From Plantactinospora endophytica (GTDB taxonomy: Bacteria > Actinomycetota > Actinomycetes > Mycobacteriales > Micromonosporaceae), in assembly GCF_016862915.1 (NCBI RefSeq), contig NZ_BONW01000051.1:1-64000 (forward strand): a stretch of DNA of 64,000 nt, read 5' to 3'. Below the pieces are notes generated by a model that searched no databases, was not told the origin of the DNA, and saw only the letters and a program-made list of their open reading frames with translations. The position numbers were made by a program, and so were the translations under genes. Below are positions 26,658-35,836 of the stretch, in pieces. How positions within the stretch are numbered: the first letter of the stretch is position 1; each line of letters begins with the position of its first letter.

Positions 26658-27350
26658 TCACGCCGACGGTGCGGCCGGAGGCTGAGCCGGCGGGGACGCC
26701 GACCGCGTCAGTACGACGATCCCGCTCACCGCAGTTACCAGCAACGCCACCACCCCGAACAGCACGGCTAGCATGAAAGGCAACCGCCAACCGAGAAACC
26801 GCGCCAGAAGCGCACCGATCACGGGTCCGAGAACCAGCCCCAGCACCACCGCACCGGCAGCGAGTGGCACCGCCCATCCGCGCCGTGCCCGCAACGGCAC
26901 GACCAACACGGCCGTGACGCCCCAGGCCAGACCGGCCCCGAACCCGGTCACCGCGCGGCCGAGCAGCAGCGAACCGCTCCCCGGGGCCAGGGCGATCAAC
27001 AACGATCCGGGGACCAGCAGCACGATCGCGGGCAACGCGACGGCGATCGGCCACCGTCGGCCGACCAGGGCGCCGACCGGAACCGCCAGTGCCGCCGGCA
27101 GCAGGAAGGCGACGAACATCCAGAGGATCCCCAAGGTCGGCAGCTGCAGGTCCCGTTGGATCGCGGCTCCCTCCGGCCCGACGGTGAGGGTGAGCAGGAA
27201 GGCACCCAGCGAGGCGGCGAGTACCGGCCCGATCAGCAGCCAGGCCGGGCGGACGCCGGGGAGTGGGCCGTACCAGGGAACCTGGCCGGCGGCGCCGGGA
27301 GAGGGCGGGGTCACCCGGGGAAGTGTACGGGTGCGGGACGACGAGGTCAT
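26658..27350 (-). CDS. Half-size MFS-type membrane protein (six TM)
   Basis: 230 residues. A Pro-rich cytoplasmic start is followed by six hydrophobic helices: [80 protein letters not shown] (with [14 protein letters not shown], like MFS motif C), [20 protein letters not shown] and [19 protein letters not shown]. The Arg-rich loop GALVGRRWP recalls MFS motif A. It is half of the normal 12-14 TM length, with a short disordered tail, so it is either a native half transporter or a truncated one. Substrate unknown. Confidence 0.6.
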   Translation of the reverse strand: MTSSSRTRTLPRVTPPSPGAAGQVPWYGPLPGVRPAWLLIGPVLAASLGAFLLTLTVGPEGAAIQRDLQLPTLGILWMFVAFLLPAALAVPVGALVGRRWPIAVALPAIVLLVPGSLLIALAPGSGSLLLGRAVTGFGAGLAWGVTAVLVVPLRARRGWAVPLAAGAVVLGLVLGPVIGALLARFLGWRLPFMLAVLFGVVALLVTAVSGIVVLTRSASPPAQPPAAPSA

Positions 27351-27599
27351 GATCGTGACAGTGATGTTGCCCGCCCGTCGGCGTCGGCGCCCGGCACTTC
27401 GGGGTTGGTTCTCACCCGGAGTCGACCACAGGAGAGCCGGGACCAGGAGAGCCGGTGGCCACCGCCGGGCTGGTCGACCCGGCGGCGGCCGAACGAATCC
27501 GAGAGCGTGTACTCCGCCAAAAGCTGTCGCACAAGCGGTGTGTGGGGAATTCTCGGCTCGGACTGATGATCTCCGGTATGGTCGTGCGGTTGCTGTACC

Positions 27600-28130
27600 T
27601 GGGAATGATCCGCCTGTTCAGCGGTTGGGGTTGCTGATCCGCAGCGACAGAGCGTTGCTGGTCGAGGTCCTCGCGCTGCGGCACGAGATAGCGGTGCTAC
27701 GCCGCCACGTTCACGGCCGGCCGCGGCTGTCCTGGCCGGACCGGGCGATCCTGTCCGCCCTCGCCCGCCTGCTGCCCTGCCGGAAACCGGAACATCGGAT
27801 CGTCACCCCGGCCACGTTGCTGAACTGGCACCGCTGGCTGGTGCGACACGGTGCAGGTGAACGTGCCGGACGTCGGGCGCCCGGGCCTACCCGAACCGAC
27901 CCGACCGACCACCGGTCAGCGGCGAGATCCGGGACCTGGTGCTGCGGCTGGCCGGGGAGAACCAGCGATGGGGACACCGCCGAATCCAAGGCGAACTACA
28001 GCGGCTGGGCTATCGGGTCGGGGCGGACACGATCCGACGAATCCTGGCCCGCCGACGTGTCAGCCCGGCGCCCCGCCAGCAGGGCACCAGTTGGCGGGCC
28101 TTCCTGCGCAACCAGGCCGCTGCTTTGCTG
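27600..28130 (+). pseudogene. IS3-type integrase-core transposase remnant
   Basis: [40 protein letters not shown] and [14 protein letters not shown], then after a frameshift near 27860 [40 protein letters not shown] and [20 protein letters not shown]. This is the helix-turn-helix half of an actinobacterial integrase-core transposase. The rve catalytic domain is missing; similarity ends where the P-type ATPase remnant begins. Confidence 0.75.
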
Positions 28131-28149
28131 ATTTCCTGGCCGGGGAGGT

Positions 28150-28611
28150 AGAGGGCGCCCGGGCCAGCAGGGCATGCAGATCCCGCTTCGCCGGGCCCTG
28201 CGCGTACACCTCCAGCGTGTGTCCCGTGGCCAACATCAACGCCACTACCGCCCCGGCCAGGTATTTCCGTGCCACGAGCGAACTGATCAGTGCCAAGGTC
28301 GCGATCACGTCCACACCGATCCGACGCCGCCGCTACGACTGGATCAACCAGCGCGGCGTCACCATCACCGTGACCAGTGCGGCAGCAGCCCAACAACCGT
28401 TCGCCCCCTGCCGCACGTCCGCGAACCACAAACCCGCACCGGTCAGCACGACCACCGTCAGCGCTGTCAACGGTAGGAAGTCACGCCACGCGCGTCGCCG
28501 TCCCGCCGCTGATCCGCCACCCGCGCGACCCACGCGCCCACCCCCGATCGACACGAACTGCCCGAGCACCGGCGGCAAACCTCCACGCCGCCAGACACAC
28601 GACTCGGCCAT
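28150..28611 (-). pseudogene. Heavy-metal P-type ATPase, N-terminal remnant
   Basis: Two minus-strand frames give the first membrane helices of a P1B ATPase: FLPLTALTVVVLTGAGLWFA and NGCWAAAALVTVMV, then after a slip near 28330 VDVIATLALISSLVARKYLA, GAVVALMLATGHTLEVYAQG and RDLHALLARAP. Everything from the actuator domain on is lost at the transposase scrap. Together with the TerC remnant it suggests a former metal-resistance segment. Confidence 0.7.
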
Positions 28612-28736
28612 GCCCTCACACCCGGCGTAACCAGCGTCTCAGCCACACGCCCCCGCCCCGGGCTAATCAGCTGACCAACGAACTGCCGCATCTTCACATA
28701 CAGGATCAGGTATCTCATAAAGGCTGCCTTCAGTTG

Positions 28737-28860
28737 TCAGCCAAATAACGCTGTACCTCCCGGGCGAAGTAGGTCGCCGGTGGCGAGTTGCCACCCCGAA
28801 TTTGCGAGGCGACAGTGCGTCCGATGCTGTCGGCGCACATCGACGTAGCCACCTGCCGGC
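28737..28860 (-). other. Short C-terminal-like frame, unassigned
   Basis: The minus strand reads SIGRTVASQIRGGNSPPATY then FAREVQRYLADN and a stop at 28737. The composition is protein-like and lower in Arg/Pro than shadow frames, but no start or family is evident. Possibly the tail of a lost gene. Confidence 0.25.
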
Positions 28861-28938
28861 GAACCACGGATCCCTGTCCGGCCAGGCGGCCGGATAATCG
28901 GACGTGTCTCGGTGGTGCGTCCACTAACGTCCCACCTC

Positions 28939-29499
28939 ATGGAAAGCACGAAACTATGCACCGAACGCCTCGAGCTTCGCCCGGTGCGTGACGACGACAT
29001 CGACCGGATCCTGGAGTATCGCAATCTGCCTGAGGTCACTCGCTGGCTCCTGCGCACCGATGTCGACCCTACGTCGCTTCGAGCGGCGTGGCGGCGCGCG
29101 GCGGAGGATCCCGACGACCACAGCGTGGCGGTGGCGCTTGCCAGCGTGGTGATCGGGACCGTCTCGCTCGCCGTGGTCGACGGTATGGGGCAGCCCGGCA
29201 TGCCGTCGCGGACGGAAGCCCAACTGGGCTACATCTTCGACCCGGCGTACGGCGGCCACGGTTATGCGACTGAGGCTGTCAGCGCAATGGTGGCGTACTC
29301 GTTCGACCGGCTGGGCGTTCGAAGGATCACCGCTGGCTGCTTCGCGGACAACCTCGCCTCGGTGCGGATCCTTGAAAAGATCGGTATGCGTCGTGAGCAG
29401 CACGGCGTCGGCGACTCCTGGCACGCCGACTTGGGCTGGGTGGACGGCTACACGTACGCTCTGACTGCCGAGAGATGGCGCCACGGGGCGGCGCCGTAG
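28939..29499 (+). CDS. GNAT-family N-acetyltransferase (RimJ/RimL type)
   Basis: 186 residues. LCTERLELRPVRDDDIDRIL is the usual RimJ/RimL opening. The acetyl-CoA loop region reads QLGYIFDPAYGGHGYATEAV (pyrophosphate-binding pattern G-G-H-G-Y-A), and VRRITAGCFADNLASVRILE with KIGMRREQHGVG forms the C-terminal strand-helix. Acetyl-CoA-dependent acylation of an amine (protein N-terminus or small molecule) is expected; substrate unknown. ATG 28939 is preferred over a GTG 27 bp upstream because family members start just before the TERLELR motif. Confidence 0.9.
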   Translation: MESTKLCTERLELRPVRDDDIDRILEYRNLPEVTRWLLRTDVDPTSLRAAWRRAAEDPDDHSVAVALASVVIGTVSLAVVDGMGQPGMPSRTEAQLGYIFDPAYGGHGYATEAVSAMVAYSFDRLGVRRITAGCFADNLASVRILEKIGMRREQHGVGDSWHADLGWVDGYTYALTAERWRHGAAP

Positions 29500-29920
29500 A
29501 GTCGGCGATGGTGGTGAGGCTGACTTGCCGGAGGCATCACCCTCTGGTGGAGCCCGACAGGCTTCGGGTTTGCCACGGTGGGCGATCGGCACAGAAGCTT
29601 CGTTGAGGAAGCCGGCGACTTGAGCGGTCCGCCCATCCGTGCGAAGGGTCGACTACCGGCCGCTGCTGACCAGTAGCCGGCGGGAGCGCAACCGCGACGG
29701 CAGGAACTGCTCTCGGCCGTTCCAGCCGACGCCCCCTCATCGTGCCCCGGGGCGCGGGCCGGCCGTCCCCCGACGACCGGCGCATGACCGTGCGCCACAC
29801 GCCTGCTGGGGTCGTCGCGCTGCGTAGCTCGCAGGCGGCCCGGCGACGCGTGCTCTGCGGCAGATTCGGGTACCTGACCTTGGAGGGGGTTACCCAGCGA
29901 GCCGGCAGCAGGCGCTCCGG
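29500..29920. other. Intergenic region, nothing recognised
   Basis: About 420 bp. Overlapping open frames on both strands are Arg/Pro-rich shadows without motif or ribosome site. Confidence 0.35.
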
Positions 29921-30420
29921 TCATGTGGTAATCCGGCCTGCTTGAAGGCGAGCCCGCAGCTCCCGTTCTTTGGACCCCACAGTGTGTTGTCGCCGAGTAG
30001 CGCCCGGAGCAGCGTGCGTGGATTGAGTGCGCCGTGTTCGTGTGCCGCCATGGACAGGCTCCAGCTCATGGCCTGGCAGTCGAGAATGGGCGCTCTTGGT
30101 GTTGACGATGCGACCGACGGCGAACACGTCCAGTTGCCGGGGAACGCGGATCTCTTCGGTGAACTCGTTGACACGGACCGCCTCGAACTGTGCGCCGAAG
30201 CTGTGCATTGAGTATCGCTTGAGGTATGGACTATCGGGAATATCGACGGCGACCTGTGGGCACTCCGGGGGGATCCAGCCCCCGTGCTGGTTGGACAGCG
30301 CGTCACACAGCTGATGGCGTGGAACCCCGTACGGCGATCTGAATGCTTCAACCAGATGGTGAACCGGAACACGTCGCTTCTGCGCAGGTCGTTCCGGCCG
30401 CCGAACGCCCGTTCACCCTG
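29921..30420 (-). pseudogene. Unrecognised protein remnant
   Basis: One minus-strand frame runs on for about 120 residues with natural-looking composition: VHHLVEAFRSPYGVPRHQL, CDALSNQHGGWIPPECPQVA, SPYLKRYSMHSFGAQFEAVR and VNEFTEEIRVPRQLDVFAVG. It then appears to slip into the next frame (DCQAMSWSLSMAAHEHGALN and LLRALLGDNTLWGPKNGSC). The only ATG (30208) lies inside the coherent block, and an upstream stop leaves no good start, so it looks truncated. No family was recognised. Confidence 0.35.
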
Positions 30421-30531
30421 CCGACGATGTCAATCGAGGACTAGCCTAAGTCTCGACGCAGTTGCCATGGTGGTCGGCAGGGTGACTCACCCTGTGGAGG
30501 TTGAAGCGGGCACGCAGATGCCGGGTGCCGT

Positions 30532-32070
30532 TTACTGGATGGGGACGTGTAGGTCGCGGAACGGGCCGATCTTGACCTGGAGGGTGTCCGCGGTGTCGGG
30601 CAGGGCGAAGAGGTTCCAGAACTCGCGGGTCTGGCCCGGCGCGAACTTCTCGGTGTTGATGCGGACGCCGGAGACAGCTGTGCACGCGCAGTAGAAGTCG
30701 ACGCCGTCGCCGGTGGCGACCTCGAGGCGGCCGGGCAGGTACTGACGGCTGACGGCGACGTCGGTCACGCGGACGTTGGTGGCGGCCTGGTACTTGTACG
30801 CCTCCCAGTCCTGGGCGTGGTGAAGGTCGCGGAACCAGGACTCTGCCGATCCCTCATCGGTGATCTTGTAGGTGAGCAGACCGAGACTGCCGGGCAGTCG
30901 GCGCAGACCGGTGACCTGCATGGCGATGGGCTGCCCGTCGGCCTTGGTGCTGCCGGTCAGGCCCGTCGTGCCGGGAGAGGTCGTGGCTGCCGGTTTCTGG
31001 GTAGTGGGCTGAGGTCTGGGAAAGGTCACCGTGACGCGGCGGTTGCGGCGCTTTCCCTCGTCGGTGTCGTTGCTGTAGAGCGGGCGGCGCGAGCCGTACC
31101 CCTCGGTCTGGAAGCGGACCCCGTCCCTGGACAGCAGCGCCGACAGGGCGTTTTGTACCGCCTGGGCGCGGCGCAGCGACAGTGGGTCGTTGATGGCGTC
31201 GTTGCCGGAGGAGTCGGCGTGTCCCGCCACCGTCACCACGGTGGCCGGGGAGGCGTCGATGAGCTTGGCCGTGCGGGCCATGACCGCCTTGGCTCTGGGG
31301 GTGAGGGTGGCCTTGCCCACCGCGAAGAGTACGTCGGCGGAGAGGTTGACCTGCAGGTCCTTGCCGTCGTCGGCGGTCTCCTCCGACTTGTCCAGGAGCT
31401 CGGAAGGGAGGATGAGACGGCGGGTGACCGGGGTGACGGGTTCGGCATCCGGGTCGGGAAAGTCACCGGGCGGCGCATAGTCGCTGATGGGCACGTTGAG
31501 CATCGGCGGCCCCACCGGGGTGACGACGGTGGTTGTCGCAGGGTTGCCCGACGGCGCGGGCAGGACCGCGTAGACAGTGATCGACCGGCCAGGGTCGATG
31601 AACTGGCCGAGACCGTCGCGATCCCGGCCACTGCACAGGCAGGGAGAGCCGACGGGTTTGTACGGCAGGAGCCAGGTGCGGGCCTGCGCGTCGAGGACGC
31701 CGATGCCGGAGGCCCACTTGATGTCGCCGAGGGGACGCGTGTGGTCGCCCATCTCGCCGGCCCAGGACAGGTGCTTCTCCGTGCCGGTGTTGGACAGGCG
31801 GACCTGGGCGATGAGGTGCTTGCCTCTGACGCGGTTGAGGCCGACGACCTCGACCCTGAGGTTCTCCGTCATCGTACTGCGGGTTTCGGCCAGGGCCGTG
31901 CCGGCATTGGCGGTGCCGGCCGGGGTGCTGGAGGCGGGCGGGGACGGGGCATCCTTCTTCGGCAGCACCCCGCACCCGGCCACCGCCAACGTGAGTACGG
32001 CGCTCAGGGCCAGCGCCCGGCTGGACCTGGGGGAAACTGCCTGGCATCGGAAATGACGAAACGTGGTCAT
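30532..32070 (-). CDS. OmpA-family lipoprotein
   Basis: 512 residues. The signal sequence ends in the lipobox LTLAVAGC (Cys about residue 33), followed by a Ser/Thr/Pro/Ala linker. The middle domain (about 65-215) is of unknown type. The OmpA/MotB C-like domain spans about 240-355: LSADVLFAVGKATLTPRAKA, VTVAGHADSSGNDAINDPLS, LRRAQAVQNALSALL and EGYGSRRPLYSNDTDEGKRR NRRVTVTF (written in two parts). The NRRV motif binds peptidoglycan diaminopimelate in the family. A further beta-rich C-terminal domain follows (about 385-512). Extracellular, membrane-anchored and wall-bound. The start overlaps the stop of the small upstream gene (ATGA). Confidence 0.85.
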   Translation of the reverse strand: MTTFRHFRCQAVSPRSSRALALSAVLTLAVAGCGVLPKKDAPSPPASSTPAGTANAGTALAETRSTMTENLRVEVVGLNRVRGKHLIAQVRLSNTGTEKHLSWAGEMGDHTRPLGDIKWASGIGVLDAQARTWLLPYKPVGSPCLCSGRDRDGLGQFIDPGRSITVYAVLPAPSGNPATTTVVTPVGPPMLNVPISDYAPPGDFPDPDAEPVTPVTRRLILPSELLDKSEETADDGKDLQVNLSADVLFAVGKATLTPRAKAVMARTAKLIDASPATVVTVAGHADSSGNDAINDPLSLRRAQAVQNALSALLSRDGVRFQTEGYGSRRPLYSNDTDEGKRRNRRVTVTFPRPQPTTQKPAATTSPGTTGLTGSTKADGQPIAMQVTGLRRLPGSLGLLTYKITDEGSAESWFRDLHHAQDWEAYKYQAATNVRVTDVAVSRQYLPGRLEVATGDGVDFYCACTAVSGVRINTEKFAPGQTREFWNLFALPDTADTLQVKIGPFRDLHVPIQ

Positions 32071-32387
32071 GATTTTCCATTGCGGTCGATTGATCGGTCG
32101 CGAGTGGACCCGGACTGACGCAGCAGTTTGCTCGTCTCCTCCCCCTCGTGTATCTCACATGCGAGAGCTTCGTCCTCGGTGCTGGCGGCCCCGCCGAGTA
32201 GCTCGCTCAGGACGGTGAGTAGCAGGTTGCGATGGATGACGAACACTTCGGTCGACGAATCCACAGGGTCACGCGTTAGGAGGAGGAGCGGCTCGACGCT
32301 GTCCTCGTTCCTGCTCCGCGTTGGCCCATGCCCTTGCTCTTTCCGGTCCGAACTTGGTCTTGCCACAGGCACTGGACGACGCTCCAT
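32067..32387 (-). CDS. Small protein coupled to the OmpA lipoprotein gene
   Basis: 106 residues from ATG 32387. The N-terminal third is basic and polar (ERRPVPVARPSSDRKEQGHG); the rest has natural composition with amphipathic helices (EPLLLLTRDPVDSSTEVFVI, HRNLLLTVLSELLGGAASTE, ACEIHEGEETSKLLRQSG). Its TGA overlaps the ATG of the OmpA gene (ATGA), which supports real translation and coupling. No signal peptide or known domain. It could be a small partner or regulator of the lipoprotein. Confidence 0.5.
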   Translation of the reverse strand: MERRPVPVARPSSDRKEQGHGPTRSRNEDSVEPLLLLTRDPVDSSTEVFVIHRNLLLTVLSELLGGAASTEDEALACEIHEGEETSKLLRQSGSTRDRSIDRNGKS

Positions 32388-32529
32388 GCCGATTTGTGAC
32401 AGCCACGAGCGATGACCCACGCCATACCTTCGCACCGTTACAGAGGGCCGGGTCTCCGGCGTCTTTCGACCGTCAGGGCGCCTCGCGAGCGGTCCGCACC
32501 GTACGCAACACCCAGGTGCGGGCGAGGTC

Positions 32530-32832
32530 ATGGGGACCACGAGGGAGCGGGCCCAGGCGGCCGACTCGCGCCGCCCGGCCGCGCTGTCTCTCATCGGACT
32601 GGCCCAGCTCATGGTCGTTTTGAACGCGACGGTCGTGACGATCGCGCTGCCTTCGCTCCAGGGGGATCTGGAGAGTTCCGACGGCGACCGGCAGTGCACC
32701 GTCACCGCGTACCCGCTGGCGTAAGGCGGCCTCCCGCTGCACGGCGGCCGGATCGCCGACTACACCGGCCGCAAGCGTGCCTCCCTCATCGGACTACCCG
32801 GCTTCGCTGGCGCGTCGGCGCTCGGCGGCACC
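32530..32832 (+). pseudogene. DHA2-type MFS drug transporter, N-terminal remnant
   Basis: PAALSLIGLAQLMVVLNATV and VTIALPSLQGDLESS are the first helix of DHA2 (EmrB/QacA) transporters, followed by CTVTAYPLA, an in-frame TAA at 32722-32724, then GGLPLHGGRIADYTGRKRAS (motif A, GGRIADYTGRKR) and LIGLPGFAGASALGG. The in-frame stop replaces a helix-2 residue, and everything after helix 2-3 is gone. Its right end overlaps the 3' end of the SARP gene on the other strand. Confidence 0.8.
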
Positions 32833-35670
32833 CGGTGCCCCGGTGACCGGGTGGCCGTAGCCGGTTCCCCGATTCGCTGCCGGGGCGACCGTACGAAGTT
32901 TGGCCCGTACCTGGTCCGCGCGGGGGTCGCCGAGTTCGTCGAAGAGGTCGAGGGCGTGCAGCCATGCCTGGCGGGCGCTGTCTCCGGCGTTCCACGTGTG
33001 GTGGGCGTCGCCCAGAGTGTCGAGGACCTCGGCCTGCTGGACCCGGTCGCCGTCGTCTCGTGCCACCTCGCTGGAGCGTTGATAGCAACGCACGGTCTGT
33101 TCCTGGTCACCCAGCTGCCGGTAGATGTACCCGAGACTGTCCCAGGTGTGGGCCTGCCCCCGATGGTCCCGGAGTCTCTCCAGCATCGCCAGCGCCTGCC
33201 GGCAGCTCGCGAGCGCTTCGTGGTAGTCGCCGACGTGGGCCTGGTTCCAGCCGAGGGAGTTGAGGGCGTGCGCTTGCATGGCGGCGTTCCCGGTCGCCTC
33301 GTACAGCGCGAGACCGCGCCGGACGTGCACCAGCGCCTCCTGGCTGCGGTCCGATTGCCCGAACATCCAGCCGAGGTTGAGATGGGTGCGCGCCTGGCCG
33401 ATCTGGTCGCCCAGGGCCGTCAACAGATCGAGCGCCTGTCGCAGGTGGCTGAGTGCTTCGTCATCGCGGCCGACCCGGACCCAGGCGCGGCCCAGTGCGC
33501 GGTGTGCGTGCGCCTCCGCGTTCCGTTCCGCGAGGCGGTACGCGGCCCGCAGCGCGGTCGTCTGGACGGCGACCTGATCGGAGAAGTGACCCTGCCGGTC
33601 CAGGAAGTCGGCGAGGGTCGCGGCGAGTTGCCACGCGTGCACGTCGAACTGGTGCTCCGCCGCCTGCTCGACGGCCGCCAGCAGGATGTGGTGTTCGGCG
33701 GTGAACCAGGCCAACGCCCGCCCCTCGTCGCCGACGTGTTCCGGTACGGTCCCGGGTCGCGCCGTGGGCAGGTCGAGCGGGTCACGGCTTGGCTGCAGGA
33801 GGAAATCTGCGGCGTACGCGGTGTGCAGATAGTGGTCGAGCACCCCCCGCAGGGCAGCGCGCCGATCGGCGCCGGAATCCGTCAGTTGGGTGAGTTCGGT
33901 CGCATAGGCGCGCAACAGGTCGTGGAAGGTGTATCGGCCCGGAGCGTGCTCCTGGAGCAGATGCACCCGGGTCAGCTCGGCCAGCAGCGGGCGTACCCGC
34001 CGGACCGGGACGCCGGCGAGGCTGGCCGCCGCCGGTACCGCGAAGTCAGGGCCGGGGTGCAGACCGAGCAGCCGGAACAGCCGGGCAGCGTCGTCGCCGA
34101 GGGTTTCATAGGACCACGAGAAGACGGTTCGGACGTCGGTGGCGGCGTCGCCGCTCTCGAACGCGTCCAGGCGGCCTCGACTCTCGCGCAGTTCGGCGGC
34201 GAGTGCGGCGAGGGAGAAGCCCGGGTTGGTGGCGGCGCGGGCGGCCACGATCGCCAGCGCGAGCGGTAGCCGTGCACACCGCTCGATGATCTCCTCGCCG
34301 GCCATGTGTTCGGCGCTGACCCGCTGCTCGCCGACCCGGCGGCGGAGGAACTCCCTCGCCTCCTTCATCGACGGGCGGTCCAGGGTGAACGGATGCGCGC
34401 CGTTGGCGGCCACCAGGCCGGAGAGCTGGCTGCGGCTGTTCACCAGGACGAGACAGCCGGGTGCACCGGGCAGCAGCGGGCGGACCTGCTCCACGTCGCG
34501 GGCGTTGTCCAGCACGATCAGGATCCGCCGCTCCGCGACGACCGTCCGAAAGAGGGTGGCCCGCGTCTCGACGTCCGCGGGTAGATGCCGTGCCGGCACG
34601 CCCAGCGCGGCCAGGAAATGGCGCAACGCCTCGGCCGGCGCCATTTCCGGGCCGGCCGGATCGAAGCCGCGGAGATTGACGAACAACTGCCCGTCGGGAA
34701 ATCGATCGGCGACCCGGTGGGCCCAGTGCACCGCCAGCGCGGTCTTGCCCACCCCGGCCGGCCCGCCGATCACGGCGATCACCGCCGTCGGCGGTGGGTC
34801 CTGGTCTGTCATCGAGATGAGCCCGTCGAGGGCGCCGATGTCCTGCTCCCGGCCGCTGAAGTGGGCGATGTCGGCGGGTAGTTGCCGGGGACGGGCACCG
34901 CCACGAGCCGGCCAGTCCGGCTGCGAAGAGCCGTCGGGCTCCCCCTCCAGGACCTGCTGGTGAAGACGTCTCAGGTCCTCGCCGGGCTCGATACCCAGCT
35001 CCTCGACCAGGCGACGGCGCGTACGACGGAACAGCGCGAGGGCGTCACTCCTGCGCCCAGACCGCTCCAGCGCTGTCATCAGCAGGCAGACGGTTCGTTC
35101 CCGGACTGGATGTGCCGTGACGACGGCGGACAGTTCCACGACCAGGTCGTGGTGTCGTCCGATCCGGAGGTCCGCCGACGCCCGTTCCTCCACGGCGCAA
35201 AGCCGTTCCTCCTCCAGACCGACGCCGATGATGCCGGGCAGCCAGTCACCGGCCACATCCAGCAGCGCCGGCCCCTGCCACAGACTCAGCGCCGCCCGCA
35301 GCAGTTCACCGGCCTCGGTGACGTCGCGATCCCGTGCGCGGCCCACCAACTCCCGAAACCGGTGGAGGTCCACCGTCTGCGCATCGACGACCAGCCGGTA
35401 CCCGGGGCCGGTGGTCGCCAGCTCGACGCCGGGCAGCCCGGTCAGCAGTCTGCGCAACTTCGACACATGCCCCTGCACGGCGTTCCGCGCCGACACGGGC
35501 GGACTTTCGCTCCACAGTGCCGTCACCAGCCGGTCGACGCCGATCACGCGGTCGGGTTCCAGCATCAGCATCGCCAGCAAGGTCCGCTGCTGGGCATTCA
35601 AGGGCCCGAGCTGATCTCCGTCCCGCCAGACCCCCACCGGCCCCAGCAGGCGGAACTCCACCCCGTTCAC
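32794..35670 (-). CDS. SARP-family regulator with NB-ARC and TPR domains (AfsR-like)
   Basis: About 958 residues from GTG 35670 (GGTGGATGGCGG in front). The N-terminal OmpR-like DNA-binding domain (VEFRLLGPVGVWRDGDQLGP, SARNAVQGHVSKLRRLLTGL) is followed by the BTAD domain (DLHRFRELVGRARDRDVTEA, LVEELGIEPGEDLRRLHQQV) to about 260. The NB-ARC ATPase has AVIGGPAGVGKTALAVHWAH (Walker A), ILIVLDNARDVEQVRPLLPG (Walker B) and CARLPLALAIVAARAA (GLPL-type). Tetratricopeptide repeats run from about 690 to 930 (ALGRAWVRVGRDDEALSHLR, ALNSLGWNQAHVGDYHEALA). It activates secondary-metabolite genes in family precedents. The last ~13 residues run into the MFS remnant, so the native end may be lost. Confidence 0.9.
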   Translation of the reverse strand: MNGVEFRLLGPVGVWRDGDQLGPLNAQQRTLLAMLMLEPDRVIGVDRLVTALWSESPPVSARNAVQGHVSKLRRLLTGLPGVELATTGPGYRLVVDAQTVDLHRFRELVGRARDRDVTEAGELLRAALSLWQGPALLDVAGDWLPGIIGVGLEEERLCAVEERASADLRIGRHHDLVVELSAVVTAHPVRERTVCLLMTALERSGRRSDALALFRRTRRRLVEELGIEPGEDLRRLHQQVLEGEPDGSSQPDWPARGGARPRQLPADIAHFSGREQDIGALDGLISMTDQDPPPTAVIAVIGGPAGVGKTALAVHWAHRVADRFPDGQLFVNLRGFDPAGPEMAPAEALRHFLAALGVPARHLPADVETRATLFRTVVAERRILIVLDNARDVEQVRPLLPGAPGCLVLVNSRSQLSGLVAANGAHPFTLDRPSMKEAREFLRRRVGEQRVSAEHMAGEEIIERCARLPLALAIVAARAATNPGFSLAALAAELRESRGRLDAFESGDAATDVRTVFSWSYETLGDDAARLFRLLGLHPGPDFAVPAAASLAGVPVRRVRPLLAELTRVHLLQEHAPGRYTFHDLLRAYATELTQLTDSGADRRAALRGVLDHYLHTAYAADFLLQPSRDPLDLPTARPGTVPEHVGDEGRALAWFTAEHHILLAAVEQAAEHQFDVHAWQLAATLADFLDRQGHFSDQVAVQTTALRAAYRLAERNAEAHAHRALGRAWVRVGRDDEALSHLRQALDLLTALGDQIGQARTHLNLGWMFGQSDRSQEALVHVRRGLALYEATGNAAMQAHALNSLGWNQAHVGDYHEALASCRQALAMLERLRDHRGQAHTWDSLGYIYRQLGDQEQTVRCYQRSSEVARDDGDRVQQAEVLDTLGDAHHTWNAGDSARQAWLHALDLFDELGDPRADQVRAKLRTVAPAANRGTGYGHPVTGAPGAAERRRASEAG

Positions 35671-35836
35671 CCGCCATCCACCGTTCCGCTCCGGCACTCC
35701 TCGTACCGGCCCGACACCCTGCGCCACGTGTTTGAGCGGATTTTCAGCGAATTTTCATTACCCGTCACCATGCTATCGACCGCTATCCGCTCCACCCAAG
35801 TTCGTCCCGGGCGAGCCCATCGACAAAGGAGTTCCA

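Noticed and set aside
30817-32118. 433-residue frame antisense to the OmpA lipoprotein
   Set aside because: The lipoprotein strand carries a lipobox and the OmpA core motifs; the antisense frame has none.
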